Below are positions 44,288 through 53,175 of a stretch of DNA of 61,655 nucleotides, in pieces. A program made the position numbers and the translations under genes. Source of the stretch: Gemmatimonadota bacterium (lineage in GTDB: Bacteria > JAAXHH01). Numbering within the stretch: position 1 is the first letter of the stretch; each line of letters begins with the position of its first letter. Under the pieces are notes generated by a model. It was not told where the DNA came from and made no database searches. It saw only the letters and a program-made list of their open reading frames with translations. The stretch spans positions 1-61,655 of the forward strand of contig JAPOYX010000059.1 in the NCBI GenBank assembly GCA_026706345.1. The letters run 5' to 3'.

Positions 44288-45109
44288 TTACTCCGGTGCG
44301 GTCACCGGGGTCTTGCCGTCTATGCCGGCTCTCAGTGAAGCCACGTATTCGCCCACGAGCCGGAGCAAGTCCGGTCCGCCGGCGTGTTCTTCCATCACGT
44401 TGATGATGGCGCTGCCCACGATGACCCCGTCGGCCAGCCGGGAGGCCTCATCGGCCTGTTCCGGCGACGATATGCCGAACCCCAGTCCAAGGGGCCGGTC
44501 CGTGCGGGACCGCACCTGCGCCATGAACTCGTTCACCCCGTCCGCAAGTTTTCCCCGGGCGCCCGTGACGCCGGTCAGGGAGACGCAGTAGACGAATCCC
44601 GTGGTATGCCGGTTCACCAGTTCGATCCGTGTCGCCGTGCTCGTGGGCGCCACCAGGAAGACGACGGTGAGTCCGTGCCGCCGGCAGGCGTCGGACAGTT
44701 CGGCGCCTTCTTCCGGCGGCAGGTCGGGCACGATCAGACCGTCCACGCCCGCGCGGGCCGCATCCCGGCAGAGGGCCTCGATCCCGTACGCGAGCACCGG
44801 GTTGTAATAGGTCATCAGGACGATCGGTATGGCGGACCGCTCCCGAATGGATCCGACCGTATCGACGATGTCCCGAAGGGTCGTGCCGTGGTCCAGGGCT
44901 CTTAGCGCGGCCCGCTGAATCGTGGGACCGTCCGCGATAGGATCCGAGAAGGGAACGCCCAGTTCGACCAGGTCGGCGCCCCGGCGGTCCATTTCCACGA
45001 CCAGCGCGGCGGTCGTTTCCAGGTCGGGGTCCCCCGCCATGACGTACGGAATCAGTGCCTTGCGATCCGCGGACTTGAGCGACGCGAAGGTCTCCTCAAT
45101 GCGGTTCAT
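44288..45109 (-). CDS. trpA: Tryptophan synthase alpha subunit
   Basis: TrpA releases indole from indole-3-glycerol phosphate. The 273-residue barrel shows LIPYVMAGDPDLETTAALV, ELGVPFSDPIADGPTIQRA (catalytic Glu and Asp), MTYYNPVLAYGIE, LIVPDLPPEEG, FVYCVSLTGVTGAR and GLGFGISSPEQA. The gene abuts trpB without any gap, the expected translational coupling of the alpha2beta2 complex. Confidence 0.97.
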   Translation of the reverse strand: MNRIEETFASLKSADRKALIPYVMAGDPDLETTAALVVEMDRRGADLVELGVPFSDPIADGPTIQRAALRALDHGTTLRDIVDTVGSIRERSAIPIVLMTYYNPVLAYGIEALCRDAARAGVDGLIVPDLPPEEGAELSDACRRHGLTVVFLVAPTSTATRIELVNRHTTGFVYCVSLTGVTGARGKLADGVNEFMAQVRSRTDRPLGLGFGISSPEQADEASRLADGVIVGSAIINVMEEHAGGPDLLRLVGEYVASLRAGIDGKTPVTAPE

Positions 45110-46315
45110 TCAACGCTCCATGCTCTCAGGGTCCATGAATCCGCAGACTTGCTGGACGTCCTTGTCCCCGCGGCCCGACAGCCCGGCGACAATGACCTGC
45201 TCCCGGCCCATCTCCGGGGCGATCCGGGCGATATGGCCGATGGCGTGGGCGCTTTCCAGGGCGGGTATGATGCCTTCGACCCTGGACAGCAGCTCGAAGG
45301 CCTCCAGCGCCTCGTCGTCGGTGACGCTGACGTATTCCGCCCGGCCGGCGTCTTTCAGGTAGCTGTGCTCGGGTCCCACCCCGGGGTAGTCCAGTCCCGC
45401 GGAAATGGAGTGAGCGACCTGGATCTGGCCATTCGCGTCCTGTCCCGTGTAGCTCATGGCGCCGTGCAATACACCCGGCGATCCCACGCCGAGCGTCGCG
45501 GCGTGCATGCCCGTATCGAGCCCGTGCCCCGCGCCTTCCACGCCGACCAGTCGGACGTCGTCGTCGAGAAAGGGATGAAAGAGTCCTATGGCGTTGCTGC
45601 CGCCCCCCACACAGGCGACGAGCACGTCCGGCAGCCGGCCTTCTTTTTCGAGGATCTGCTCGCGGGCTTCGCGGCCGATGACCGACTGGAAATCACGTAC
45701 CATCATGGGGAAGGGATGAGGCCCCGCCACCGACCCGATGATGTAGTGGGTATGACGTACATTCGTCGCCCAGTCGCGCAGGGCCTCGTTCAGCGCGTCC
45801 TTGAGCGTGCGGCTTCCCGCGTCGACGCCGATGACCCGGCTCCCCATGAGGCGCATGCGGAATACGTTCAGCGCCTGGCGTTCCATGTCCTCGGTCCCCA
45901 TGTAGACGTCGCATTCCAACCCGAAACGGGCGGCCACGGTCGCCGTGGCCACGCCGTGCTGCCCGGCCCCGGTCTCGGCGATGATCCGGGGTTTCTTCAT
46001 GCGCCGGGTCAACAGGATCTGGCCGATGGTGTTGTTGATCTTGTGGGCGCCCGTGTGGTTCAGATCTTCCCGCTTGAGATAAACCCGCGCGCCGCCGAGG
46101 GTCTCCGTCAGCCGTTCCGCGTAGTACAGCGGGGAAGGCCGGCCCACGTAATCTCCCAGGTAGTAGCGGAATTCAGCCTCGAATTCCGGGTCTCCCTTCG
46201 CGGTTTCATACACCTCGAGGAGTTCGTCGAGGGCCGTCATCAGCGTTTCCGGGACGTAGCGGCCGCCGAAGATTCCGAAATGCCCTCTTTCGTCGGGCAG
46301 TACGGTTGCTGTCAC
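45110..46315 (-). CDS. trpB: Tryptophan synthase beta subunit
   Basis: TrpB joins indole and serine with PLP. The start is GTG at 46315 (overlapping the aroQ stop as GTGA), giving 401 residues beginning with [24 protein letters not shown]. The PLP lysine lies in [18 protein letters not shown], with [20 protein letters not shown] and [15 protein letters not shown] as further landmarks. The upstream open frame is aroQ in another phase. It is the TrpB1 type that pairs with TrpA. Confidence 0.97.
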   Translation of the reverse strand: MTATVLPDERGHFGIFGGRYVPETLMTALDELLEVYETAKGDPEFEAEFRYYLGDYVGRPSPLYYAERLTETLGGARVYLKREDLNHTGAHKINNTIGQILLTRRMKKPRIIAETGAGQHGVATATVAARFGLECDVYMGTEDMERQALNVFRMRLMGSRVIGVDAGSRTLKDALNEALRDWATNVRHTHYIIGSVAGPHPFPMMVRDFQSVIGREAREQILEKEGRLPDVLVACVGGGSNAIGLFHPFLDDDVRLVGVEGAGHGLDTGMHAATLGVGSPGVLHGAMSYTGQDANGQIQVAHSISAGLDYPGVGPEHSYLKDAGRAEYVSVTDDEALEAFELLSRVEGIIPALESAHAIGHIARIAPEMGREQVIVAGLSGRGDKDVQQVCGFMDPESMER

Positions 46316-46758
46316 GCTTTGCTCCCATTCGCGACGTGATTCACCAGGGCTTCCAGGCCCAGCCGATAGCTGTCGCTGCCGTGTCCGCAAATCTGACCGA
46401 TCGCCACCGGTTCGATATAGGAATGGTGCCGGAAACTTTCCCGGGCGTGGATATCGGACATATGGACCTCCACGACGGGCAGGCCCACGGCGACGATCGC
46501 ATCGCGCAGGGCGATGCTCGTGTGCGTGTACGCGCCGGGGTTGATCAGGATCCCGTCCGCCCACCCGAGGGCCTGCTGAATCTCGTCCACCAGCACGCCT
46601 TCGTGATTGGACTGAAGAATGCGCAACTCGACTCCCCGTCCCGCCGCGGCCGACCGGAGGGACCGGTTGATGTCATCCAGCGTATCGGTACCGTAGACCT
46701 CCGGCTCCCGGACGCCCAGCATGTTCAGATTCGGACCGTGCAGCACGAGTATTTTCAT
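46312..46758 (-). CDS. aroQ: Type II 3-dehydroquinate dehydratase
   Basis: The 148-residue dodecamer-type enzyme starts at ATG 46758: [23 protein letters not shown], including the catalytic Tyr-containing flexible loop. [31 protein letters not shown] and [19 protein letters not shown] carry the remaining active-site residues. It makes 3-dehydroshikimate. It is 35 bp after aroKB and overlaps trpB. Confidence 0.97.
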   Translation of the reverse strand: MKILVLHGPNLNMLGVREPEVYGTDTLDDINRSLRSAAAGRGVELRILQSNHEGVLVDEIQQALGWADGILINPGAYTHTSIALRDAIVAVGLPVVEVHMSDIHARESFRHHSYIEPVAIGQICGHGSDSYRLGLEALVNHVANGSKA

Positions 46759-46793
46759 GATTCCGGATCGATTTCGCGTGAAAACGCCTTGGT

Positions 46794-48416
46794 TCAGGTT
46801 CCCGAGGTCAGGACAGACCGGATGTATTCTTCGGGTACATCGTCGCGGATGGCCACCTCCCCTATCCGGTTCGGCAGGATGAAACGCAGGCGGCCCCCGA
46901 CCGACTTCTTGTCGAACTTCATGGTTTCGATGGTCCCGGAGACGTCCAGTCCGTCGCAACGGATGGGCAGCCCCACTCGCCTGACAAGGTCGGCGAGGCG
47001 TCGGACGCTCCTGCCGTCCAGCATGTCCATGCGTTCCGCCACGCGGGCCGCGTAGACCATGCCGATCGCAATGGCCTCCCCGTGCAGCATGCCGGTCTGC
47101 GTCTCGATGGCATGGCCCATGGTATGGCCGAAGTTGAGTATGGCCCGCCGCCCCAGTTCGCGCTCGTCAGCGGCGACTACTTCCGCCTTGATCTCGCAGG
47201 AACGGGCCACCAGGTGCGCCAGGGCGCCGTGGTCCCGCCCGAGTATCTCGTCAAGGCGACCCTCAATATAGACGAAAAGACCGGCGTCTGCAATGACCCC
47301 ATACTTGATCACTTCCGCCATGCCCGCGCGCAGTTCCCGGTCCGGCAGGCTGTCGAGCGTATCCAGGCTGGCCAGTACGAGCAGGGGCTGGTAGAACGCG
47401 CCGATCAGGTTCTTCCCGCGCCGGTGGTCCACGGCGACCTTGCCGCCCACGCTGGCGTCCACCTGGGCCAGGAGGGAAGTAGGCGCCTGTATGAACGGTA
47501 TGCCGCGCAGGAAGGTGGCCGCGGCGAAGCCGGTCAGGTCCCCGATCACCCCGCCGCCCAGCGCGACGACGGGGGAACGGCGGTCCATGCGGTGGGACAG
47601 CATCGCGTCGTAGAGCTTCTCGGCCCACTGCAGCGATTTCTGCGCCTCGCCTTCCGGCACCTCGACCAGGTCCGGTTCGAAGCCGGCCGACCGCAGGGAG
47701 TCCGTCGTCCGTTCTCCATAGCGTTCCGAGATACCCGGATGGGTTACGACCAGCGCGCGATCGGTCAGGTCGAACGATCTCATCAGGGAGCCCAGGCGGT
47801 CGAGACACTCGGGCCCGATCACGATATCGTAGCTGTCGGTCTCCAGGTCCACCCGGATCACGCGCTCGCTGTTTCCGGTCCATGCCATGACCATCTCCAC
47901 GGTCTCGTCTAGCGTATGACGTGACGTATCTACTTCGTGGTCAGCCCGGGCGTAGGCCGGCGCGCGCTCCCGTTGAAGCGACCGGATCCGCTCCAGCGGA
48001 TCGTCACCGGCCAGAAGGGGCCGCACCCCGGCGTCGCCTTTCGTGCGTGCCAGGATCGTCGACGCCCGCGCGCTCAGGTGAATGACCGAGCCGAGGGATT
48101 TGAGCATATCGAAGTTGTCCGGATCGAGTACTGCTCCCCCGCCCGTGGCGATCACCCGGCGCTCCCCATCGGCGAGGCCGTGAATGACCTCTTTCTCGAT
48201 CGCCCGGAAGCCGGTCTCGCCCCGCGTCTTGAAGAGCGTCGGAATACTCGTCGCGGTCTTCTCCTCGATCAGGGTGTCGGTATCCACGAAGGGCACGCCG
48301 AGTACGCCTGCCAGCCGTCGGCCCACCGCCGTCTTCCCGGTGCCCATGAAGCCGATCAGGACGATACCGCCCGCTTTCTTCCGTTCTGTTTTCCCCACGT
48401 CTAACCTGCCTGTCAT
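46794..48416 (-). CDS. aroKB: Fused shikimate kinase / 3-dehydroquinate synthase (AroKB)
   Basis: This single 540-residue polypeptide holds two non-consecutive shikimate-pathway activities. The shikimate kinase domain (about 1-170) has P-loop [15 protein letters not shown], the shikimate site DTDTLIE and GGGAVLD. The AroB domain (about 185-540) shows [51 protein letters not shown], the NLIGAFYQP metal region and [11 protein letters not shown]. The linker is short. ATG 48416 is preferred, with GAGG upstream; a GTG lies two codons before it. Such AroKB fusions are known in some lineages. Confidence 0.95.
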   Translation of the reverse strand: MTGRLDVGKTERKKAGGIVLIGFMGTGKTAVGRRLAGVLGVPFVDTDTLIEEKTATSIPTLFKTRGETGFRAIEKEVIHGLADGERRVIATGGGAVLDPDNFDMLKSLGSVIHLSARASTILARTKGDAGVRPLLAGDDPLERIRSLQRERAPAYARADHEVDTSRHTLDETVEMVMAWTGNSERVIRVDLETDSYDIVIGPECLDRLGSLMRSFDLTDRALVVTHPGISERYGERTTDSLRSAGFEPDLVEVPEGEAQKSLQWAEKLYDAMLSHRMDRRSPVVALGGGVIGDLTGFAAATFLRGIPFIQAPTSLLAQVDASVGGKVAVDHRRGKNLIGAFYQPLLVLASLDTLDSLPDRELRAGMAEVIKYGVIADAGLFVYIEGRLDEILGRDHGALAHLVARSCEIKAEVVAADERELGRRAILNFGHTMGHAIETQTGMLHGEAIAIGMVYAARVAERMDMLDGRSVRRLADLVRRVGLPIRCDGLDVSGTIETMKFDKKSVGGRLRFILPNRIGEVAIRDDVPEEYIRSVLTSGT

Positions 48417-48479
48417 GCGCACCTCAGTCCGTGTAGTCCGACGGTCGCGCGCGCTTTCGGTAGAGATCTGGATGATCCA

Positions 48480-49637
48480 CTAGTAACGGGCCAACTGGTC
48501 CTTGTAGCCCAGGTAGTTCCGCTTCATCTCCTCCAGACTGTCACCGCCGAATTTCTCCTGCATGGCGTCGGCGATGACGAAGGCCACCACCGCTTCGCCG
48601 ATCACGCCGGCCGCGGGTACGGTGCAGACGTCCGAACGCTCCTTGGCGGAATCGAAGGCTTCCTTGGTCTCGATATCCACCGACATGATGGTGCGCATCA
48701 GGGTCGCGATGGGCTTGAGGGCGCCGCGGACGACGATTTCCTCGCCTTCGGTCATGCCGCCCTCGATGCCGCCGGCCCGGTTCGTCTTTCGGCAGAATCG
48801 GTCGCCGCCGTAGAAGATCTCGTCATGGACCTCGGAACCGAGGACCCGGGTCACCCCGAAGCCCAATCCGATCTCTACGCCCTTCACGGCCTGGATGCTC
48901 ATGACCGCCTGGGCCAGTCGTCCGTCGAGCTTGCGGTCCCACTGCACGTGGCTGCCCAGACCGGGGGGCACACTCAACACCTTGACCTCGAAGACGCCGC
49001 CGATCGTGTCCTTGAGGGACTTCGCCCGGTCGATTTCTCCGATCATCTTCTGCGCGGCGTCCGCATCGGCGCAGCGCACGGGCGACGCCTCGGCCCTATC
49101 CCGGATTTCTTCGTTGGAAAGTCCGCTCACGTCCGCGTCCACCTGTCCGATACGGACGACGTGGCTGAGCACATGGATACCGAACTCCGACAGCAACGAC
49201 CGGGCGATCGCGCCGACCGCCACCCGCATGGTCGTCTCCCGGGCGCTGGCCCGCTCCAGGATGTCCCGCAGGTCGCGGCGGTCGTATTTCAGTCCGCCCG
49301 CCAGGTCGGCATGTCCCGGCCGGGGCCGTGTCACCTGGCGCCTTACCGGTCCATCGGCCTCCTCGATCGACATCACGTCCGTCCAGTTCTTCCAGTCCTG
49401 GTTCTGCACTACCAGGGAAACCGGGCCGCCCATGGTCTTTCCGTGGCGCACGCCGCCCCGGATTTCGATCGTATCGGTCTCGATCTGCATTCTGCGGCCC
49501 CGCCCATATCCGCCCTGGCGCCGTTTCAGGTCGCGGTTGATCTCGTCCGCCGCGACCGGAACCCCCGCGGGCAGTCCTTCGAGGATCGCGGATATTGCCG
49601 GTCCGTGAGATTCTCCTGCGGTCAGGTATCGTAACAT
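48480..49637 (-). CDS. aroC: Chorismate synthase
   Basis: AroC eliminates phosphate from EPSP using reduced FMN. The 385-residue protein starts MLRYLTAGESHGPAISAILEGLPAG and shows RRQGGYGRGRRMQIETD, GVRHGKTMGGPVSL and RPRPGHADLAGGLKYDRRDLRDILERASARET, then GEAVVAFVIADAMQEKFGGD. The EPSP synthase that makes its substrate is not present in the window. The 111-bp gap to aroE contains a CGGTCCG/CGGACCG hairpin near 49661-49681. Confidence 0.97.
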   Translation of the reverse strand: MLRYLTAGESHGPAISAILEGLPAGVPVAADEINRDLKRRQGGYGRGRRMQIETDTIEIRGGVRHGKTMGGPVSLVVQNQDWKNWTDVMSIEEADGPVRRQVTRPRPGHADLAGGLKYDRRDLRDILERASARETTMRVAVGAIARSLLSEFGIHVLSHVVRIGQVDADVSGLSNEEIRDRAEASPVRCADADAAQKMIGEIDRAKSLKDTIGGVFEVKVLSVPPGLGSHVQWDRKLDGRLAQAVMSIQAVKGVEIGLGFGVTRVLGSEVHDEIFYGGDRFCRKTNRAGGIEGGMTEGEEIVVRGALKPIATLMRTIMSVDIETKEAFDSAKERSDVCTVPAAGVIGEAVVAFVIADAMQEKFGGDSLEEMKRNYLGYKDQLARY

Positions 49638-49748
49638 GCCGTCTCCAGATTTCGGGGTTCCCGGTCCGATCAGCGCCGGACCGTCACGCTTTTCAACGCC
49701 GCCGGCCGGTGTATCCGGGTGGGCGGCCTCTGGGCCTCCGCTCTATCG

Positions 49749-50642
49749 TTATACCGGTTGCCCCGTATGACCGGTTTCTTCCCGGCCTGCCCGGCACAGC
49801 AACTGATCTTCCAGGGCGCTTCTCATCACCTCGACCGGCGCCGGCCGGCCAGTCCAGATTTCAAAGGACGCCGCACCCTGAAACAGCAGCATATCGATAC
49901 CGTTCGACGCCCCCGCGCCCCGGGACCGGGCGCACCGGATCAACGCGGTTTCCTCCTGGTCGTAACGCGTGTCGTAGACGAACTGGTCCGCTTTGAACCA
50001 GTCCCCATCCAGGGTCAGGTCCGTGGGGATCGCGTTGATGACCAGGTCGGCGTTCCCGAGCGCCGGACCCAGTTCGTGCGACGACAGGGAGACCACCGAA
50101 GCGTCTCCCAGTTGTGCGGTGTCACGGGCCCGTGACGCGTTGCGCGCGGCTATGGCAATCGAACCGGCGCCCGCCTGCTTCGCCAGATCGCAGGCCGCGC
50201 GGGCCGCACCGCCCGCGCCCAGGATCAGCACCTTCGAATCCCTGATGTCGATCCCCTTGTCCTCAAGCGCCCGCAGCATTCCGGCGCCGTCCGTCGAAGC
50301 GCCGGCGAGCCGGCCCGAACGATTGACGATGGTATTGACCGAACCGATCCTCCGGGCCTCGTCGGACACCTCGTCCAGGAAGGGCAGCACGTCGGTCTTG
50401 AGCGGCTTGGTCACGTTGACGCCCGCCAGCCCGAGTCCCCGGATCCCGTCCACCGCCTGCCGAACGGCGGTCGCCGCGATTTCGAAGGTTACATACACGT
50501 AGTCCAGTCCGCAATGCCGAAAGGCGGCGTTGTGCATGGCCGGCGAAAGGGTGTACCCGATGCCCCTGCCGCATACGCCTACCACGCGGGTCGAACCGGA
50601 AATAGCAAGCCCGGGGGGGCTGGCTTCGTTTCGCGTGATCAT
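49749..50642 (-). CDS. aroE: Shikimate dehydrogenase (NADP+)
   Basis: From ATG 50642, which overlaps the trpF stop by 4 bp, the product is 297 residues. The shikimate-binding N-terminal domain has GYTLSPAMHNAAFRH and GVNVTKPLKTDVLPFLDEVS with the catalytic Lys-Asp. The Rossmann domain has ILGAGGAARAACDLAKQAGAG. LINAIPTDL-like and YDTRYDQEETALIRCA, GIDMLLFQGAASFEIWTG complete the pattern. It reduces 3-dehydroshikimate. Confidence 0.96.
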   Translation of the reverse strand: MITRNEASPPGLAISGSTRVVGVCGRGIGYTLSPAMHNAAFRHCGLDYVYVTFEIAATAVRQAVDGIRGLGLAGVNVTKPLKTDVLPFLDEVSDEARRIGSVNTIVNRSGRLAGASTDGAGMLRALEDKGIDIRDSKVLILGAGGAARAACDLAKQAGAGSIAIAARNASRARDTAQLGDASVVSLSSHELGPALGNADLVINAIPTDLTLDGDWFKADQFVYDTRYDQEETALIRCARSRGAGASNGIDMLLFQGAASFEIWTGRPAPVEVMRSALEDQLLCRAGREETGHTGQPV

Positions 50643-51253
50643 GTCGCGCCCCTCGCGGCCTCCACAAAGGCCCGGATCTTTCCGTGGTCCTTGAGGCCCG
50701 GTTCCCGTTCCACGCCGCTTCCCGTGTCCACGGCGTAGGGCCGCACGCTCCGCACGGCATCCGCCACGTTCCGCGGATTCAGTCCGCCGCTCAGTATGAT
50801 GCGGTGGGGACTGCCTTCCACGAGGCGCCAGTCGAATGGAACGCCCGTACCGCCGTACCGGTCTTCGGCGAAAGTATCGAGCAACACCGCGCCGACGGCA
50901 TAGGCCGCGGCATCGGACTTCCAGGATTCGTCCCTGACGCGAAGGGCCTTGATGACGGGACGGTCCAGTTTGCTGCAAAAGCCCGGCGATTCGTCGCCAT
51001 GAAGCTGTGCGACCTGGACGCCCGTGTACCCGCAGACTTCGTCAACCTCGTCGACCGTCGCGTTCACGAGTACGCCTACCGGGACGACGAAAGGCGGCAG
51101 GCCGTCCACGATTGCCGCGGCCCGCTCCGGCTCCACGTATCGGGGGCTGCCTGCGTAGAAAATGAATCCCAGGGCGTCCGCGCCCGCATCGACCGCTGTG
51201 GCGGCGTCCGCTTCGTTCGTGATGCCGCAAATCTTGATCTTGACCGTGTTCAT
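50639..51253 (-). CDS. trpF: Phosphoribosylanthranilate isomerase
   Basis: The 204-residue barrel starts at ATG 51253 with VKIKICGITNEADAATAVDAGADALGFIFY, including the catalytic Cys. VQLHG-like AQLHGDESPGFC, LLDTFAEDRYGGTG with the catalytic Asp, and IILSGGLNPRNV follow. It is 23 bp downstream of trpC and overlaps aroE. The long open frame to 51790 is trpC in another phase. Confidence 0.97.
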   Translation of the reverse strand: MNTVKIKICGITNEADAATAVDAGADALGFIFYAGSPRYVEPERAAAIVDGLPPFVVPVGVLVNATVDEVDEVCGYTGVQVAQLHGDESPGFCSKLDRPVIKALRVRDESWKSDAAAYAVGAVLLDTFAEDRYGGTGVPFDWRLVEGSPHRIILSGGLNPRNVADAVRSVRPYAVDTGSGVEREPGLKDHGKIRAFVEAARGAT

Positions 51254-51276
51254 AGTTCTATCCGCAGAGAGATCAC

Positions 51277-52077
51277 TCAGGCCCCGCGTCCTGTTCGCGC
51301 AGGCACCCGGCCCAGCAGGGCGTCCAGTTGGTGACCAATCCCGTCCGCCGCCATCAGGGACTCGCCCACGAGTACGGCGTCGAATCCCGCCTGCTGCAGG
51401 AGCAGGACGTCCTCCCGTGTGTAGATCCCGCTCTCGCCGACGGTGACGATCCCATCGGGAATGCGCGGTCTCAGGCCCAGTGAAGTATCCAGCGAAACCG
51501 TGAAATCCTTCAGGTCCCGGTTGTTGACGCCGATGATGCGGCTTCCGGCTTCCAGGGCCCGGTCCAGCTCCCGCTCGTCGTGTACTTCCACCAGGCAGTG
51601 CAGGCCGTATGCCGCCGCGGTCTGCTGCAGGGCTTTCAGGCGGGCGTCGTCCAGGACCGCAACGATCAGCAGCAGGGCGTCCGCGCCCATGGACGCGGTT
51701 TCGTGGACCTGGTATTCGTCCACAATGAATTCCTTGCGCAACACCGGCACCGGCACGCTCCGGCGAAGCGCCACCAGGTCCTCGTCGCACCCCTGGAAGA
51801 ACCGCGTGTCCGTCAACACCGAAATGGCCGAGGCTCCGTGAGCCGCGTATACCGGCCCGATCTCATCGGGGATCGCATCGGGACGTATCGCGCCTTTAGA
51901 CGGCGAAGCCTTTTTGAATTCGGCGATGACTCCGATACCGTCCCCCTGCTTCAACGCCTGGTCGAAGGGCCGAAGGTCCACGCGGCGCCCGGGCTCGACA
52001 AGGGGCAACGGATTGCGGCTCTTGCGGTCCTCGACCTCACGTATCTTGTGCGCTACGATCTGGTTCAGAATATCCAT
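51277..52077 (-). CDS. trpC: Indole-3-glycerol phosphate synthase
   Basis: The 266-residue barrel begins MDILNQIVAHKIREVEDRK (ATG 52077; another start at 52101 is less family-like). VIAEFKKASPSKGAI, SVLTDTRFFQGCDEDL, PVLRKEFIVDEYQV, LLIVAVL, VEVHDERELDRA, IGVNNRDLKDFTV and GESGIYTREDV are the standard motifs. It is separate from TrpF, unlike the E. coli fusion. Confidence 0.97.
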   Translation of the reverse strand: MDILNQIVAHKIREVEDRKSRNPLPLVEPGRRVDLRPFDQALKQGDGIGVIAEFKKASPSKGAIRPDAIPDEIGPVYAAHGASAISVLTDTRFFQGCDEDLVALRRSVPVPVLRKEFIVDEYQVHETASMGADALLLIVAVLDDARLKALQQTAAAYGLHCLVEVHDERELDRALEAGSRIIGVNNRDLKDFTVSLDTSLGLRPRIPDGIVTVGESGIYTREDVLLLQQAGFDAVLVGESLMAADGIGHQLDALLGRVPARTGRGA

Positions 52078-52128
52078 GGCTGCCACGCTTACCTGTCGCA
52101 CTCCTCACTCCAGTCGAGTTCCGGTTGC

Positions 52129-53139
52129 CTATTCGTTGGTCATCCTGATCAACGCGTCGAGCTTTTCCAGGGCCGCGCCGGAGTCGATCGCCCGGGCCGC
52201 CCTGGCGATACCTTCGTCGAAATCCTCCGCCCGGCCGCCGGCAACGATCGCCGCGGCGGCATTGAGCAGGACGATGTCCCTGCGGGGACCCTCTTCTCCG
52301 GCCAGGACGGTCCGGATGATCGCCGCGTTCTCATCTACCTCGCCGCCTTTCAAATCCTCGATGGAAGCCCGTGGCAGGCCGAAGTCTTCCGGCGCGACAT
52401 CGTAGGTCCTGACCGTGCCGTCCCGGACTTCCGCCACGTGGGTGGACGCCGTGATCGTGATTTCGTCCAGTCCGTCCGCGCTGTGCACCACGAAGGCGCG
52501 CTCCGCCCCCAGGTTGTTCAGTACGTGCGCCGCGGTCTGGACGACGCTTCCGTCGTACACGCCCATGACCTGCGCCGTCGTACCGGCCGGATTGGTCAGC
52601 GGTCCCAGGAGGTTGAGCACCGTCCGCACGCCGAGTTCCCTGCGCGGCCCGCTGGCGAAACGCATGGCCGAATGGAGGGCGGGGGCGAACATGAAACCGA
52701 TGCCTATTTCATCGATGCAAGCCGACACTTGTTCGGGCGGTATCTCGATATTCACGCCAAGGGCCGTCAGAACGTCGGCGCTGCCCGCCTTGCTGGATGC
52801 CGCGCGGCCGCCGTGCTTGGCGATGAAGGCGCCACCGGCCGCGGCCACGAAGGCCGCCGCCGTCGATATGTTGAAGGTATGCTTCCCGTCGCCTCCCGTA
52901 CCGCAGGTGTCCACGATGGGGTAGGCGCGGCAGTCGATCCGCGTGGCCCTGGCGCGCATGACCCGGGCGAAGCCGGTGACTTCCTCGATCGTCTCGCCCT
53001 TCAGACGAAAGGCGACCAGCAAGGCGCCGATCTGCGCCGGCGTCGCGTCGCCGGACATGATGCCTTCCATGACCTCCATCGCTTCCGCCTCGGTCAGCGA
53101 AACGCCCTCGATGGCTTTAGCTATCGCTTGTTGAACCAT
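52129..53139 (-). CDS. trpD: Anthranilate phosphoribosyltransferase
   Basis: The ATG at 53139 is chosen for its family-like start MVQQAIAKAIEGVSLTEAEAMEVMEGIMSG-type sequence and a nearby AAGGA; the ATG at 53166 would add nine residues. Hallmarks: VDTCGTGGDGKHTFNISTAAAFVAAAGG (PRPP loop), KHGGRAASSKAGSADVL, LGPLTNPAGTTAQVMGVYD and HSADGLDEIT. About 336 residues. No glutamine-amidotransferase domain here; it is fused to TrpE instead. Confidence 0.96.
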   Translation of the reverse strand: MVQQAIAKAIEGVSLTEAEAMEVMEGIMSGDATPAQIGALLVAFRLKGETIEEVTGFARVMRARATRIDCRAYPIVDTCGTGGDGKHTFNISTAAAFVAAAGGAFIAKHGGRAASSKAGSADVLTALGVNIEIPPEQVSACIDEIGIGFMFAPALHSAMRFASGPRRELGVRTVLNLLGPLTNPAGTTAQVMGVYDGSVVQTAAHVLNNLGAERAFVVHSADGLDEITITASTHVAEVRDGTVRTYDVAPEDFGLPRASIEDLKGGEVDENAAIIRTVLAGEEGPRRDIVLLNAAAAIVAGGRAEDFDEGIARAARAIDSGAALEKLDALIRMTNE

Positions 53140-53175
53140 GAATTCCTTAACCCCGTCGGGTGACATCAGGCCGGT

